A stretch of 64,000 nt of DNA, from assembly GCF_008123515.1 (NCBI RefSeq), contig NZ_VSSR01000056.1:1-64000 (forward strand). The letters are read 5' to 3'. The position numbers were made by a program, and so were the translations under genes. Every line of letters begins with the position of its first letter. Within the stretch, counting starts at the first letter, position 1. Shown here piece after piece: positions 53,701-63,947 of this stretch. The notes beneath the pieces are model-generated. The model had not been told where the DNA came from and did no database searches. It worked only from the letters and a program-made list of their open reading frames with translations. Source of the stretch: Bradyrhizobium cytisi. Its GTDB lineage: Bacteria; Pseudomonadota; Alphaproteobacteria; Rhizobiales; Xanthobacteraceae.

Positions 53701-54062
53701 TTGCCGTCATAGGCAGCAATGACGCTCGCGCAGGCGGCGCGGTAGGCCCGGATCACCTCCCACATATCCTCGGGATCGAGACGCGCCGAGAGTGCAGTCG
53801 AGCCGACCAGATCGCAAAACATAACGGTGAGGTGGCGCCGCTCGGCGTCCTGAGGAGGAGGAGCCGGCGATGCGATCAACGCGGCCGGATCGAGGTCAGC
53901 AATAGCACGCAGCATTTTACGGCGATGGCCGAGCAGGACTCCGAGCTTATCGAAGTCCTCGCTCATCAGTTCGGGAAGGACGTCCACGTCGATCCCATTT
54001 TGGGCAAAACGCTCCGCGTATTGTCCAAGTCCAAGGTTCTCGAGCCACTCCGCAATCTGCAT
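50730..54062 (-). CDS. SAM-domain class III cyclase with AAA ATPase and TPR-like repeats
   Basis: A 1,110-residue signal protein. Order: SAM domain (1-60, WLENLGLGQYAERFAQNGI), class III nucleotide cyclase (about 75-260, metal ligands Asp84 in FCDLVGS and Asp128 in FVGDGILV), AAA-type ATPase with P-loop GEAGIGKSR at 302-310, then about 500 residues of TPR-like helical repeats. It probably makes cAMP under control of the ATPase and protein partners. The start at 54062 matches the SAM domain exactly; the Shine-Dalgarno (GGGAG) is close (3 bases). The gene stands alone on the minus strand, apart from the membrane protein upstream. Confidence 0.9.
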   Translation of the reverse strand: MQIAEWLENLGLGQYAERFAQNGIDVDVLPELMSEDFDKLGVLLGHRRKMLRAIADLDPAALIASPAPPPQDAERRHLTVMFCDLVGSTALSARLDPEDMWEVIRAYRAACASVIAAYDGKIVRFVGDGILVYFGYPRAHEDDAERAVRAGLDAISAISRLKTGADERVELRIAIATGLVVVGDLISGDASEEHATVGDTPNLAARLQSLAEPGAVVVASSTRRLLGDLFTFRNLGRREVKGISEPIAVWAVEGAGASESRFEAVRAARSIGFVGRKEEIEFTLSRQRLAWQGQGQMVLISGEAGIGKSRIVATLSESPALGAHRRVRYQCSPYHTNSALHPFVAQIERAAGICSHDTPRQKLDKLETMLALGTQQVAPATPLIAALLSIPTSDHCPPLGLSPAQQRRQTFAVLLDQLEGLAREQPLLVVCEDMHWADATTLELFDLGVDRIRGLPILVLMTARPEFEPSWSGLANVSLVRLDRLDRRDTRALVEEVTVGRHLPREMMKQIIDRTDGIPLFVEELTKMVLESGLLVEDAGRYRLGRPLPPLAIPATLQDSLMARLDRLAPVKEVAQIGAAIGREFSYPLLRYVAGRDDLTLSAALEQLGEAGLLVRRGAPPEADYSFKHALVQEAAYESLLKSKRQVLHARIGDVLREKFPIVAETEPEIIAHHFTEAGLSETAIEWWRKAGQQALKRSAYSEAIAHFGKAIATADELPDEPGRLMSRLHLQIAYGRALRGSLGHSAPETVAAWTRARRIAADINDPVELAPVHSGLFNACLTHGEFAPMRELADSIMSAADRRPHSPVAAVVAHWTGGVTCWFGGDYLNARAHLEQALDIYGAEPDPATFRASALDLPFVIMRFLALVLWPLGEIARARRLAAEGVSASGEKRALSQANALVHRAVFDGLCGGMLQQTETILALGLARDHTMPLYVAAGTYLHGLAKWRAGDRTAGLTDMRRGWALLHENDCYLCEPFWGMHVAMANAESGQLENGLEILSELITSAGQSGQHWLDAELHRVQGELLLRHDSAADSMAENALNRALEIARHQQSRTFELRSALGLARLHKKNGRVGAVSVALAPVLAGFDAERDLPEVIEARELLEREP

Positions 54063-54355
54063 TGGCTCCCACCGATCGTGTGGTTGGCGGTTTCGCAGAA
54101 TTTTGGACCACGGCGCGGGGACGATATCCCAACGTGACCACGATGGCACGCCTTGTTTGTCGTGCGACAAATTAGGCTGCTCAGTGCCGATACCACTTCC
54201 ATGGATAGTGCTCGATGCGAACGGTTGCACCGCTAAAATCGCCGGCACGCAAACGTTTGACTACTGAGTTGCGAAAGATCGCCAGCTACTCGCTTTCAGA
54301 CTGAAGCCGAAGCCAAACACTAGCGTCCAAACAGATGTCTTCCGTGAGCACATCA
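54063..54355. other. 293-base gap upstream of the cyclase gene
   Basis: The cyclase frame is open to 54248, but no start signal is seen there and the added residues look unlike a domain. No palindrome or terminator was found. It holds the cyclase promoter and the end of the membrane protein gene. Confidence 0.4.
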
Positions 54356-54871
54356 TCATTCCTTGTCCATGGGGACTCCGCGGGTACGAGCCATCGTGCC
54401 CGCCGCAACTTGAAGCGAAGAGCCAACCACCCAAGAGCCGGCAACAAAGCCTATCAGGCCATTGGGCAGGTTTTGATCAAGGACAAGGATGCTGACGGAG
54501 AGAGTTGCTGCCATCGCAGCGCCGAACGTTCCTGCGGCGCTCATGATCTCTGCCACCTCGGAACCATTCCACTCTTCCGAGATGCTCGAAATCGACTTCC
54601 GCGCGACGCTGCCAGACAAATCAATTCCGACATAACAGCTAAGAGCTCCGTAGAGCATCATTAGCAGCACGATCCAGCCGCTTTCAAACAGTCCACCTCT
54701 CTGACGCAACAAGGTCGCACCCACATAGAGGCCACAAGATGCCCCGATGGCTGCGAGCCCAATTCTTTCAAGAAGATGGGCCGCTTTGATCAGGTCAGAA
54801 CGAGCAATCCGAAGATTTCCGACGTATCCTGTTACGGATAATGCGCTGGAAACTGCGTTGCTTATCTTCAT
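54356..54871 (-). CDS. 171-residue membrane protein
   Basis: A protein with about four predicted helices (LAAIGASCGLYVGATLL; WIVLLMMLYGALSCYVG; FGAAMAATLSVSILVL; GLIGFVAGSWVVGSSLQVAA) and a polar N-terminus. GAGGAG lies seven bases before the ATG at 54871. GC content is below that of its neighbours, so it may be foreign. No family is recognised. Confidence 0.65.
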   Translation of the reverse strand: MKISNAVSSALSVTGYVGNLRIARSDLIKAAHLLERIGLAAIGASCGLYVGATLLRQRGGLFESGWIVLLMMLYGALSCYVGIDLSGSVARKSISSISEEWNGSEVAEIMSAAGTFGAAMAATLSVSILVLDQNLPNGLIGFVAGSWVVGSSLQVAAGTMARTRGVPMDKE

Positions 54872-55374
54872 TGGGGAACTCCTCAGGTAATAAGCGACCT
54901 ACCGGCCGCCCCTGAATAGAGGGCAGCCTCGTGGACGCGTTTTGCGATTCCCTTGATTCCAATTTCTGAAAAATCTGTGCTGAGTGATGGGGCTGACTTG
55001 CTCGTGAGCAAGACGAGGGCCAATCCAAAGCTGCGAGCACGCGGCTTCGCAGGCATTGCATCTCACCCGTGTCTGTCAGTTGGGTCCGGGTGCGGCAATT
55101 TCTTGCGGGCGTGATAGCTCGAAAAGAGAGTGATGGAATATGAGGCAGTTCACATACCGCAGTTCCTTGTCGTTCGATCTGGTCACAATTTCCGGAGGAC
55201 AGGTCTGCATTGTCGCGATACTCGGGAGCGCAGGAGCGGAAGCTGAAAGGCGCGGTTAGTTCACAAGCTGTCCCGCGTTTCGCCGACGTCAGATCTATCC
55301 ACGCTTGCCTGTTTCGCGCACGTCAACTCATGGGTTCGGCCGCGTCACCGAAAGCGCACCGCACCCTGCGCGCG
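54872..55374. other. 503-base gap of lower GC
   Basis: No convincing gene. A plus-strand frame 55140-55259 (39 codons, MRQFTYRSSLSFDLVTISGG at the start, GAGAG upstream) is possible but unsupported. The region has codon-poor, shifting frames, as in decayed or recently transferred DNA, and lies beside the low-GC membrane protein. Confidence 0.45.
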
Positions 55375-57243
<1,869 letters not shown>

Positions 57244-57252
57244 GCAAGGATC

Positions 57253-58179
57253 CTAGTAGCCGCGATCACGGTCGACACGCCCCGGCAGGGGCTCGCCGCG
57301 GCGGTGGCGCGCGATAGTGTCGAGCACGTAGTCGACCGCCGTTTCCGGCTTCGTCGTGCTGGCGATGTGCGGGGTCAGAAGAATGCGCGGATGGCTCCAG
57401 AACGGATGGCCCGCGGGCAGCGGCTCAGGTTCGGCAACGTCGAGCACGGCGGCCGACAGCACGCCGCCATCCAGTGCCGCGATCAGGTCGGCCTCGACCA
57501 GATGCCCGCCGCGCCCGACATTGAGCAGCCGCGCGCCGCGGGGCAGACGCGCGAACAATTTTGCGTTGAGGATTCCGCGCGTCTCCGATGTCAGCGGCAG
57601 CAGGCAGACGAGAATGTCGGTCTGCCCCAGGAAATCCGGCAGGGTGTCCGCACCCGCATAACAGGTGACGCCCGCGATGCTGCGTGGCGAACGGTTCCAG
57701 CCGAGCAGCGGAAAATCGAACGATTTGAGCCGCTCGAGCACGGCCTGGCCGAGCAGACCGAGGCCCATCACACCGACACGCCGTTCGCTCGTGTGCGTCA
57801 CGGAGAGCTCGCGCCAGACTTGGTCGCGCTGCTGGCCGATGAACTGCACGAGATCGCGATGCAGCGCGAGCACCGACATGCAGGCATACTCGACCATGCG
57901 CTCGGTGATACCGGGCTCCATCATGCGGACCAGCGGAACATGCGGCGGAAGTTTTGTGATGTCGAACTGATCGACGCCGGCGCCGACCGAGAACACCAGC
58001 TCGAGATTGGGGAACGCCGCCGCGATATCGTCCGGCGGCTGCCAAGCCACGAGATAGCGCACCGTTGCGGGATCACCGATGTCGGGCCACAGCCGGAACG
58101 GCATGTCAGGCGCGCGCTCGGCGAAGAACGTCGCCCACTCTGCACCGCGTACCATGTTGGCCTTGTAGAGAACAGTCAT
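57253..58179 (-). CDS. D-2-hydroxyacid dehydrogenase (GhrA-like)
   Basis: A 308-residue NAD(P)-dependent enzyme of the D-2-hydroxyacid dehydrogenase family, near glyoxylate/hydroxypyruvate reductase A. Cofactor motif GVMGLGLLGQAVLE, the catalytic Arg segment LLNVGRGGHLVE, Glu in the AEPEPLP region and catalytic His in TPHIASTTKPE. It reduces 2-oxoacids such as glyoxylate, which fits the neighbouring amine-oxidising enzyme that may yield glyoxylate. It starts seven bases after the DAO gene. Confidence 0.92.
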   Translation of the reverse strand: MTVLYKANMVRGAEWATFFAERAPDMPFRLWPDIGDPATVRYLVAWQPPDDIAAAFPNLELVFSVGAGVDQFDITKLPPHVPLVRMMEPGITERMVEYACMSVLALHRDLVQFIGQQRDQVWRELSVTHTSERRVGVMGLGLLGQAVLERLKSFDFPLLGWNRSPRSIAGVTCYAGADTLPDFLGQTDILVCLLPLTSETRGILNAKLFARLPRGARLLNVGRGGHLVEADLIAALDGGVLSAAVLDVAEPEPLPAGHPFWSHPRILLTPHIASTTKPETAVDYVLDTIARHRRGEPLPGRVDRDRGY

Positions 58180-58186
58180 GCCGCCC

Positions 58187-59515
58187 TCAGAACGGGCTGA
58201 CCGGCGCGAGCCGCCGGCCGTCGATCATGCGCTTGTGGCTGTAGGCGGCGGGATCGACCAGTGGCGTTGCGCCGGTCACGATGTCGGCGGCAAGCTTGCC
58301 GGCCGCAGGGCCGATGCCGAAACCATGACCGGAGAAGCCGGTCGCGAGGAAGAAGCCGGGCAGCGCATCGACCGGCGAGATCACGGGGATCGTATCCGGC
58401 GTGCAGTCGATGGTCCCGCCCCAGGCCTCCGCGATCTCGATGTCCTTCAATTCCGGATTCGCCTTGATCAACGACGCCAGCGCGGCATTGACCAGCGACA
58501 TGTCGGGCTCGGGATCGCGCACGCGCTCGGTCTCGAACGGCGACGGCTTGTCAAGGCTCCAGCTGGTGCCGCGCATGACCTGGTCGAAGAACGACTTGCC
58601 GAACGAGAGCTTCAGTCCGTTCTTGCGATGCAGATAGGTCGGCCAGAACGTGCGGGCGTAGCGGAACAGGTCGGGCGACAGCTCCACCGTGCCGCGGTTG
58701 CGCAGCGCCAGCGTGAAGCCGCCATCGAGGCGGCGGCGGATGCAATAGAGATCGGTACCGAGCGCGCCCGAGGTGATCTCCGGCGCTGGCGTGGTCCGGC
58801 ATGCGGTGGCGTTGACGAGGCCGATCGGCAGCTCGATGCCATGACGACGGCAGAACAGCGACGACCATGCGCCGCCCGACAGCAGCACGGCTTGCGTGCG
58901 GATGGTGCCCTTCTCGGTGACGACGGCGCTGACCCTTCCTCCTTGTGTCTCCAGCCCGCGCGCAGCGCAGCCCTGGTGAATGGTGACGCCATGTTTTCGC
59001 GCCGCCGTCGCCAGCGCCGGCACGGCCATCGACGGCTCGGCGCGGCCGTCGCTCGGCGTGTGCAGGCCGCCGACCCATTTGTCGGTATTGCCCGGCATGC
59101 GCTCGGCGACCTCGGCCGGCGTCAGCACGGTCGAGTGAACCTGCATCTCGCGCGCGACCGCCGCCCAGCGCTCCCAGCTCGCAAGCTCGTCCTTGCTCTT
59201 GGTCAGGAACAGCACGCCGGTGCGGCGGAAGCCGGCATCGACGCCGGCGTCGTTCTGCATGTCTTCCCACAGAAGCAACGCTTCGCGTGCGAGCGGAATC
59301 TCCTCACGGGCGCGGCCCTGCTGACGACACCAGCCCCAATTGCGGCTCGACTGCTCGCCGCCGACATGCCCCTTCTCGACCAGCGCGACGGAGAGGCCCT
59401 TCTTCGCAAGGTGATAGGCCGCGGAGACGCCGATGACGCCGCCGCCGATGACGACGACGTCCACCTGCGCGGGCAGGCGTTCGTCGCTATTTATACGGTT
59501 GAGCGGCGGGGACAT
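58187..59515 (-). CDS. FAD-dependent oxidoreductase of the DAO family
   Basis: A 442-residue flavoprotein with the FAD-binding motif VVVIGGGVIGVSAAYHLAKK near residues 20-40, then GEQSSRNWGWCRQQGRA (the site of flavin attachment in relatives). The C-terminal segment PGFFLATGFSGHGFGIGPAA closes the FAD fold. DAO enzymes oxidise secondary amines or D-amino acids, for example glycine or sarcosine. Located in a transporter operon next to a 2-oxoacid reductase; the substrate is probably the compound the transporter brings in. Identity unresolved. Confidence 0.92.
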   Translation of the reverse strand: MSPPLNRINSDERLPAQVDVVVIGGGVIGVSAAYHLAKKGLSVALVEKGHVGGEQSSRNWGWCRQQGRAREEIPLAREALLLWEDMQNDAGVDAGFRRTGVLFLTKSKDELASWERWAAVAREMQVHSTVLTPAEVAERMPGNTDKWVGGLHTPSDGRAEPSMAVPALATAARKHGVTIHQGCAARGLETQGGRVSAVVTEKGTIRTQAVLLSGGAWSSLFCRRHGIELPIGLVNATACRTTPAPEITSGALGTDLYCIRRRLDGGFTLALRNRGTVELSPDLFRYARTFWPTYLHRKNGLKLSFGKSFFDQVMRGTSWSLDKPSPFETERVRDPEPDMSLVNAALASLIKANPELKDIEIAEAWGGTIDCTPDTIPVISPVDALPGFFLATGFSGHGFGIGPAAGKLAADIVTGATPLVDPAAYSHKRMIDGRRLAPVSPF

Positions 59516-59558
59516 CGGACACTCCTGGAATTCAGTTCGATCGAAGCAGGTCGGCTCG

Positions 59559-60434
59559 TCATGGTATGTTCATCCGCGGATCGAGCGCATCGCGCAGGCC
59601 ATCGCCAAGGAAGTTGAAGCTCGTCACCGCCAGCGTGATCGCGAGGCCCGGCGCAATCGCAAGCCAGGGCGCGCTGGTGAGATAGATCTGCGCGTTGTTG
59701 AGCATATTGCCCCAGCTCGCGGCCGGCGGCTGGATGCCATAGCCGAGATAGCTGACATAGGATTCGAGCAGGATCGCCTGGGCAACGTTCAGCGTTGCCG
59801 CAACCACGATCGGCGCAATCGCGTTGGGCACGAGCTCGCGGAACATGATCCGCAGGTTCGACGAACCGAACGCGAGAGCTGCGACCGCGAATTCGCGCTC
59901 CCGCAGTGAACGGACCTGCGCCTCGACGATGCGGGCAACGCTCATCCATGCGGTAGCAGCAATCAGCACGGTGGTGGTGACGGGGCCGGGCTCGGTGAGC
60001 GCGGCGAGTGCAAGCAGCAGGAAGATCGTCGGGAAGCACAGCACGGCATCGACGAGCCGCATCAGCACCGCGCCGACCACGCCGCCATAGAAGCCGGCGA
60101 AGGCGCCGACGACGATGCCGACCGCCATCGCCATCACCATCGCGACGATGCCGATCGAAAGGGACACCCGACCGCCCATCATCAGCCGCGCCAGCACGTC
60201 GCGACCGAGTTCGTCGGTGCCAAGGATGTGCGCGCCCGAGAACGGCGGCGCGAACCGCTTCATGATGTCGATATAAGTGTCGTCGAAAGGCAGCAGATAA
60301 GGAGCGAATGCCGAACCGAGCACGAGAACCAGAATGATCACAGCTCCGGCGAGCGCGAGCCGATGTCGGCGGAATCTCCGCCACGCCGCCTGGCCGGGCG
60401 CGGGCTGCTCCGTGGAAAGGGTCGCGATCGTCAT
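59559..60434 (-). CDS. ABC transporter permease (DppC-like)
   Basis: A 291-residue inner-membrane permease with the N-terminal helix (AWRRFRRHRLALAGAVIILV) and five further helices. The EAA-like loop (SLREREFAVAALAFGSSNLR) interacts with the ATPase. DppC/OppC type by order and the LGTDELGRDVLARLMMGGR segment. It begins three bases after the DppB-like gene stop. Confidence 0.93.
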   Translation of the reverse strand: MTIATLSTEQPAPGQAAWRRFRRHRLALAGAVIILVLVLGSAFAPYLLPFDDTYIDIMKRFAPPFSGAHILGTDELGRDVLARLMMGGRVSLSIGIVAMVMAMAVGIVVGAFAGFYGGVVGAVLMRLVDAVLCFPTIFLLLALAALTEPGPVTTTVLIAATAWMSVARIVEAQVRSLREREFAVAALAFGSSNLRIMFRELVPNAIAPIVVAATLNVAQAILLESYVSYLGYGIQPPAASWGNMLNNAQIYLTSAPWLAIAPGLAITLAVTSFNFLGDGLRDALDPRMNIP

Positions 60435-60437
60435 CGC

Positions 60438-61388
60438 CTAGCCCACCCTGATGCGCGGATCGACGACGGCATAGAAGATGTCGGCCAGCAGCGAGCCGAT
60501 CAGCACCATGATTGCCGAAAACATCAGAATGCCCATCACCACGGGATAGTCGCGATAGCCGATGGAATCGAGGAACAGCCGGCCCATGCCGGGCCAGGTG
60601 AAAACGGTCTCGGCGACCAACGCGCCGCCGAGCAGCGTCGGAAATTGAAGACCGGCCACCGTGATCATCGGCAGCAGCGCGTTGCGCAAGGCATGCACGG
60701 TGAGGATCCGCCATTCCGGCATGCCCTTGGCGCGCGCAGTGCGGATGTAGTCCTGGTTGATGACCTCCAGCATGGAGGAGCGCATGAAGCGGCCCCACAT
60801 CGCGGTCTCGACCAGCGCCAGCACCAAGGCCGGCGCGATCAGATGATGCAGCAGGTCGAAGAAGGAGCCGTCGCCAACGGTCTCGCGGTTTCCGGCCGGC
60901 AGCCAGCCCAGCGTCACTGAAAAAACGTAGATGGTGATGAGGCCGAACCAGAAGGTCGGGATCGACAGAGCGATCATGGCGCCGACGGTGGCAAGCGAAT
61001 CGAACAGCGAATATCGCCGGAGCGCGCCTGATATGCCGATCCAGCAGCCGAGCAGCACCGCGATGATGGTCGCCGTCGTCATCAACTCCAGCGTGGCGCC
61101 GAGATGCGAGGAGATCACCGACAGCACCGTCTCGCCGTCGCGATACGACCTGCCCCAATCACCCTTGAGCATGCGGCCGAACCAGTCGAGATACTGGATC
61201 GGCAGCGGACGATCGAGCCCGAGCTGCCTGGTGACGCGGGCGAGATCCTCCTGCGTCATCTGCCCGGAGACGGCAAACTGCGACAGCGGGCCGCCAGGCG
61301 CAAGATGCAGAATCGCAAAGCCGATCGCCGAGACGATCACCAGCAGCATCATCGCCTGCGCCAGGCGATTGGCGACGTAACGGGCCAT
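60438..61388 (-). CDS. ABC transporter permease (DppB-like)
   Basis: A 316-residue inner-membrane permease with six helices. The opening MARYVANRLAQAMMLLVIVS and the segment PIQYLDWFGRMLKGDWGRSY are DppB-family; the EAA loop is DYIRTARAKGMPEWRI. It follows the binding-protein gene by 27 bases and partners DppC. Confidence 0.94.
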   Translation of the reverse strand: MARYVANRLAQAMMLLVIVSAIGFAILHLAPGGPLSQFAVSGQMTQEDLARVTRQLGLDRPLPIQYLDWFGRMLKGDWGRSYRDGETVLSVISSHLGATLELMTTATIIAVLLGCWIGISGALRRYSLFDSLATVGAMIALSIPTFWFGLITIYVFSVTLGWLPAGNRETVGDGSFFDLLHHLIAPALVLALVETAMWGRFMRSSMLEVINQDYIRTARAKGMPEWRILTVHALRNALLPMITVAGLQFPTLLGGALVAETVFTWPGMGRLFLDSIGYRDYPVVMGILMFSAIMVLIGSLLADIFYAVVDPRIRVG

Positions 61389-61415
61389 CTCAGGCGATCC
61401 CGCGGATCGAATGCA

Positions 61416-63107
61416 TCAGGCCCAGTACCACTCGCGGATGTTCCAGCAGTTGATCGACATGTTGATGTTGGGGCGGAACCCTTGCAGCCCTTCCTTCACG
61501 CCTTCGGCGATGAAGCCCTGGAACAGCGGCAGGATGGCGAGGTCGTTGCGGACGAGCTTTTGCAGATCGCCATAGGTGATCTTGCGCTGGGCGAGATCGA
61601 ACTGCCTGGCGCCTTCGGCAAGCAGCCGGTCGGCTTCCGCGCTCTGGTATTGATAGGTGTTGTAGCCGCGGCCGCCCTTGGCGAGAATGGCGCCGGAGCC
61701 GAAGCGCGGCGTCACGTCGGGGTCGCTGCCCAGCATGAAGTTCACCCCCACGATCACCGAGTTGAATTTCGACTGCTGCCAGAAATCACCCCAGATCACG
61801 GCCGCCGGCATGTTGTTGACGCGCATCGTCGCGCCGATCGCGCGCCAGTCCTGGATCAGGAGTTGCTGGGTCTGCTCGCGAACGGCATTGCCTGACGTGG
61901 TCGAATTGGTGAATTCGAGCTTCACGCCACCTTTTTCGCGCACGCCTCCGGAGCCGCGCATCCAGCCGGCCGCATCGAGCAGCGCATTGGCTTTCGTCGG
62001 ATCATATTTGTGCTGCGGCAGTCCCTGCTGGAACGACCAGGCCTGCTGCGGCACGAAGCTTTCGGTCGGCGTCGGCAGGCCGTAATTCAGCGCATCGATG
62101 ATCGCCTGCTTGTTGATCGCAAGATACAGCGCTTCGCGCACCGTGCGGTCGGCGAGCGGCCCGAACTCCAGATTGGGCGCGATGTGCTCGACCGAGGACG
62201 TCGCAGAGACGAAGATCTTGCGGCCCTTCAGCGTCTTTGCCTCCTGCACGAAGTTCGGCAAGATGCCTTGCAGGCCGGTGTAGTCGACCTGACCGGTGCG
62301 GAACTGGGTGTAGAGGACGGTGAGATCAGGGATATATTTGAAGACCACGCGTTCGACGTAAGGTCCTTTGCCGTGATAGCCGGTGTAGGCATTCAACTGA
62401 ATATGGTCGCCGGGCACGCGCTCGCCCCAGCGGAACGGTCCGGTCCCGACCGGCGCGTTGTGGAACGGCGAGGCATTCGGATCGGACACCTTCTCCAGGA
62501 TGTGCTTGGGCACGATGAAGGTCAGCGCCCCCAGAATCGACATGTAGGGCGAATAGGCAGCCTCCATCCGCCAATGGATCTCGTCGGGCGCGACGATCTT
62601 GATATCCTTCACGAGGCTATGGCCGACGCGGCTGCGCGCACGAAAGTCGGGATTGTTGTTCAGCTCGAGCGAGAATTTCACGTCGTCCGCCGTGAACGGC
62701 GTGCCGTCGTGCCACTTCACGTCGCTGCGCAGCTTGATCTTCCAGGTCAGGCCGTCGGCCGACAGGCCGCCATTCTCGATGGTCGGGACTTCGCGCGCGA
62801 GGTCGGGGATGAACCTGCCATCGGGATCGATGAACCAGAGCGGCGAGAACACCTGCCACCAGACGCCCTGGTCGACCTCGATGCTGGGCATCAGCGGATG
62901 GAAGACGGTCGGCTCCTGCGACAGCGCCGCAATCACCTGCCCGCGCGGCTTGTCCGGCGGATTGCCCGAGCGCTCGGTCTGGGCGAAGGCGTTACCGGCA
63001 AGGCTCCATCCCGCCGCCGCGCCCGCGCCGAGCTGGAAGAACTGACGGCGATTCGGAATGCCGAGATGCAGTGCCCCAACGCCGAACTTGCCGGTGTCGT
63101 CTGCCAT
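61416..63107 (-). CDS. ABC transporter substrate-binding protein, Tat-exported
   Basis: A 563-residue family 5 (DppA/OppA) solute-binding protein. The N-terminus (IPNRRQFFQLGAGAAAGWSL) is a twin-arginine signal, unusual for DppA (most use Sec). The family signature lies in SADGLTWKIKLRSDVKWHDG, and later LYLAINKQAIIDALNYG. First gene of the operon, so it should be the most highly expressed. The ATG at 63107 is chosen because the Tat motif begins shortly after; the frame to 63296 has no start signal. A divergent XRE-cupin regulator lies 204 bases away. Confidence 0.92.
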   Translation of the reverse strand: MADDTGKFGVGALHLGIPNRRQFFQLGAGAAAGWSLAGNAFAQTERSGNPPDKPRGQVIAALSQEPTVFHPLMPSIEVDQGVWWQVFSPLWFIDPDGRFIPDLAREVPTIENGGLSADGLTWKIKLRSDVKWHDGTPFTADDVKFSLELNNNPDFRARSRVGHSLVKDIKIVAPDEIHWRMEAAYSPYMSILGALTFIVPKHILEKVSDPNASPFHNAPVGTGPFRWGERVPGDHIQLNAYTGYHGKGPYVERVVFKYIPDLTVLYTQFRTGQVDYTGLQGILPNFVQEAKTLKGRKIFVSATSSVEHIAPNLEFGPLADRTVREALYLAINKQAIIDALNYGLPTPTESFVPQQAWSFQQGLPQHKYDPTKANALLDAAGWMRGSGGVREKGGVKLEFTNSTTSGNAVREQTQQLLIQDWRAIGATMRVNNMPAAVIWGDFWQQSKFNSVIVGVNFMLGSDPDVTPRFGSGAILAKGGRGYNTYQYQSAEADRLLAEGARQFDLAQRKITYGDLQKLVRNDLAILPLFQGFIAEGVKEGLQGFRPNINMSINCWNIREWYWA

Positions 63108-63265
63108 GACCACTCTCCGTTGTCGCACCCGGCACCGTCTCCCGCGCCCCCAGACCCCGGCAAAGGGACAGGAGTGGGCTTTAGTGCTTCTAAATTTTTC
63201 GATCAAAAGTTCATCATGACTAAATACAGCTGTCAATCGGATTGCTAGGATGCGCGACCTTTTCA

Positions 63266-63289
63266 CACCGCCGGCCAATTCCGGCGGTG
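63266..63289. promoter_or_regulatory. perfect 9-base inverted repeat, candidate operator
   Basis: CACCGCCGG-CCAATT-CCGGCGGTG lies between the divergent ABC operon and its regulator, 22 bases before the regulator start. XRE-cupin proteins bind such dyads. Confidence 0.5.
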
Positions 63290-63311
63290 AGGTCATGCAC
63301 GGGAGAGCGAC

Positions 63312-63947
63312 ATGGATGGTCGCGGCAACACGAACGGTCCGAAGGACGCGCCGACGACCGAAACCGACGATGCGGTCGACCAGCGGCTCGGCGAGACCGT
63401 GCGGCTGCTGCGCCAGCGCGCCGGCCTCTCGATCCAGGACGTCGCCACCAAGACCGGCCTCTCCAACGGCATGATCAGCCAGCTCGAACGGGCACGCGCG
63501 ATGCCGTCGATCCGCACGCTGCGCCTGCTCAGCATCGCGCTCGACGTGCCCATCTCCTATTTCTTCGAGACCAGCGATCCCGCCGCCGACGTGCAGCGCT
63601 ACATCGTGCGCAAGAACAACCGGCGCCTGCTGCGGCTCACCGCCAGCGGCGTCGTCAAGGAAGCGCTGACGCCGGAAGGCACGGGCCAGCTCGAGCTCTA
63701 CGAGCTCACGCTCAATCCCGGCGCCTCGTCAGGCACCGACTTCCTGCAGCACACCGGCGAGAAGGCGGGGTACATCCTCTCTGGCAGCCTGCGCCTGTGG
63801 CTCGACAACGAGGCCCATGTGCTGGAAGCCGGCGACAGTTTTCGTTTTCCGAGCATCGTGCCGCACATGTTCGACAACCCAACCCAGCAGGCCGCGCGCG
63901 TGATCTGGGTCACAACGCTGCGCCAGACCGATTCGCCTGCAAGTTGA
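63312..63947 (+). CDS. XRE-cupin transcriptional regulator
   Basis: A 211-residue regulator of the HipB/PuuR-like group: XRE helix-turn-helix (about 25-80, LLRQRAGLSIQDVATKTGLS, SNGMISQLERARAMPSIRTL) and a C-terminal cupin (about 130-205, SGTDFLQHTGEKAGYILSGS, then DNEAHVLEAGDSFRFPSIVP). The cupin binds a small ligand. It is divergent from the ABC operon, whose binding protein starts 204 bases away, and is the probable regulator. The start has GGAGAG upstream. Nothing else follows before the window ends. Confidence 0.93.
   Translation: MDGRGNTNGPKDAPTTETDDAVDQRLGETVRLLRQRAGLSIQDVATKTGLSNGMISQLERARAMPSIRTLRLLSIALDVPISYFFETSDPAADVQRYIVRKNNRRLLRLTASGVVKEALTPEGTGQLELYELTLNPGASSGTDFLQHTGEKAGYILSGSLRLWLDNEAHVLEAGDSFRFPSIVPHMFDNPTQQAARVIWVTTLRQTDSPAS

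Noticed and set aside
55140..55259. Possible 39-codon gene in the 503-base gap
   Set aside because: No homology recognised, weak Shine-Dalgarno, length too short to separate from chance.
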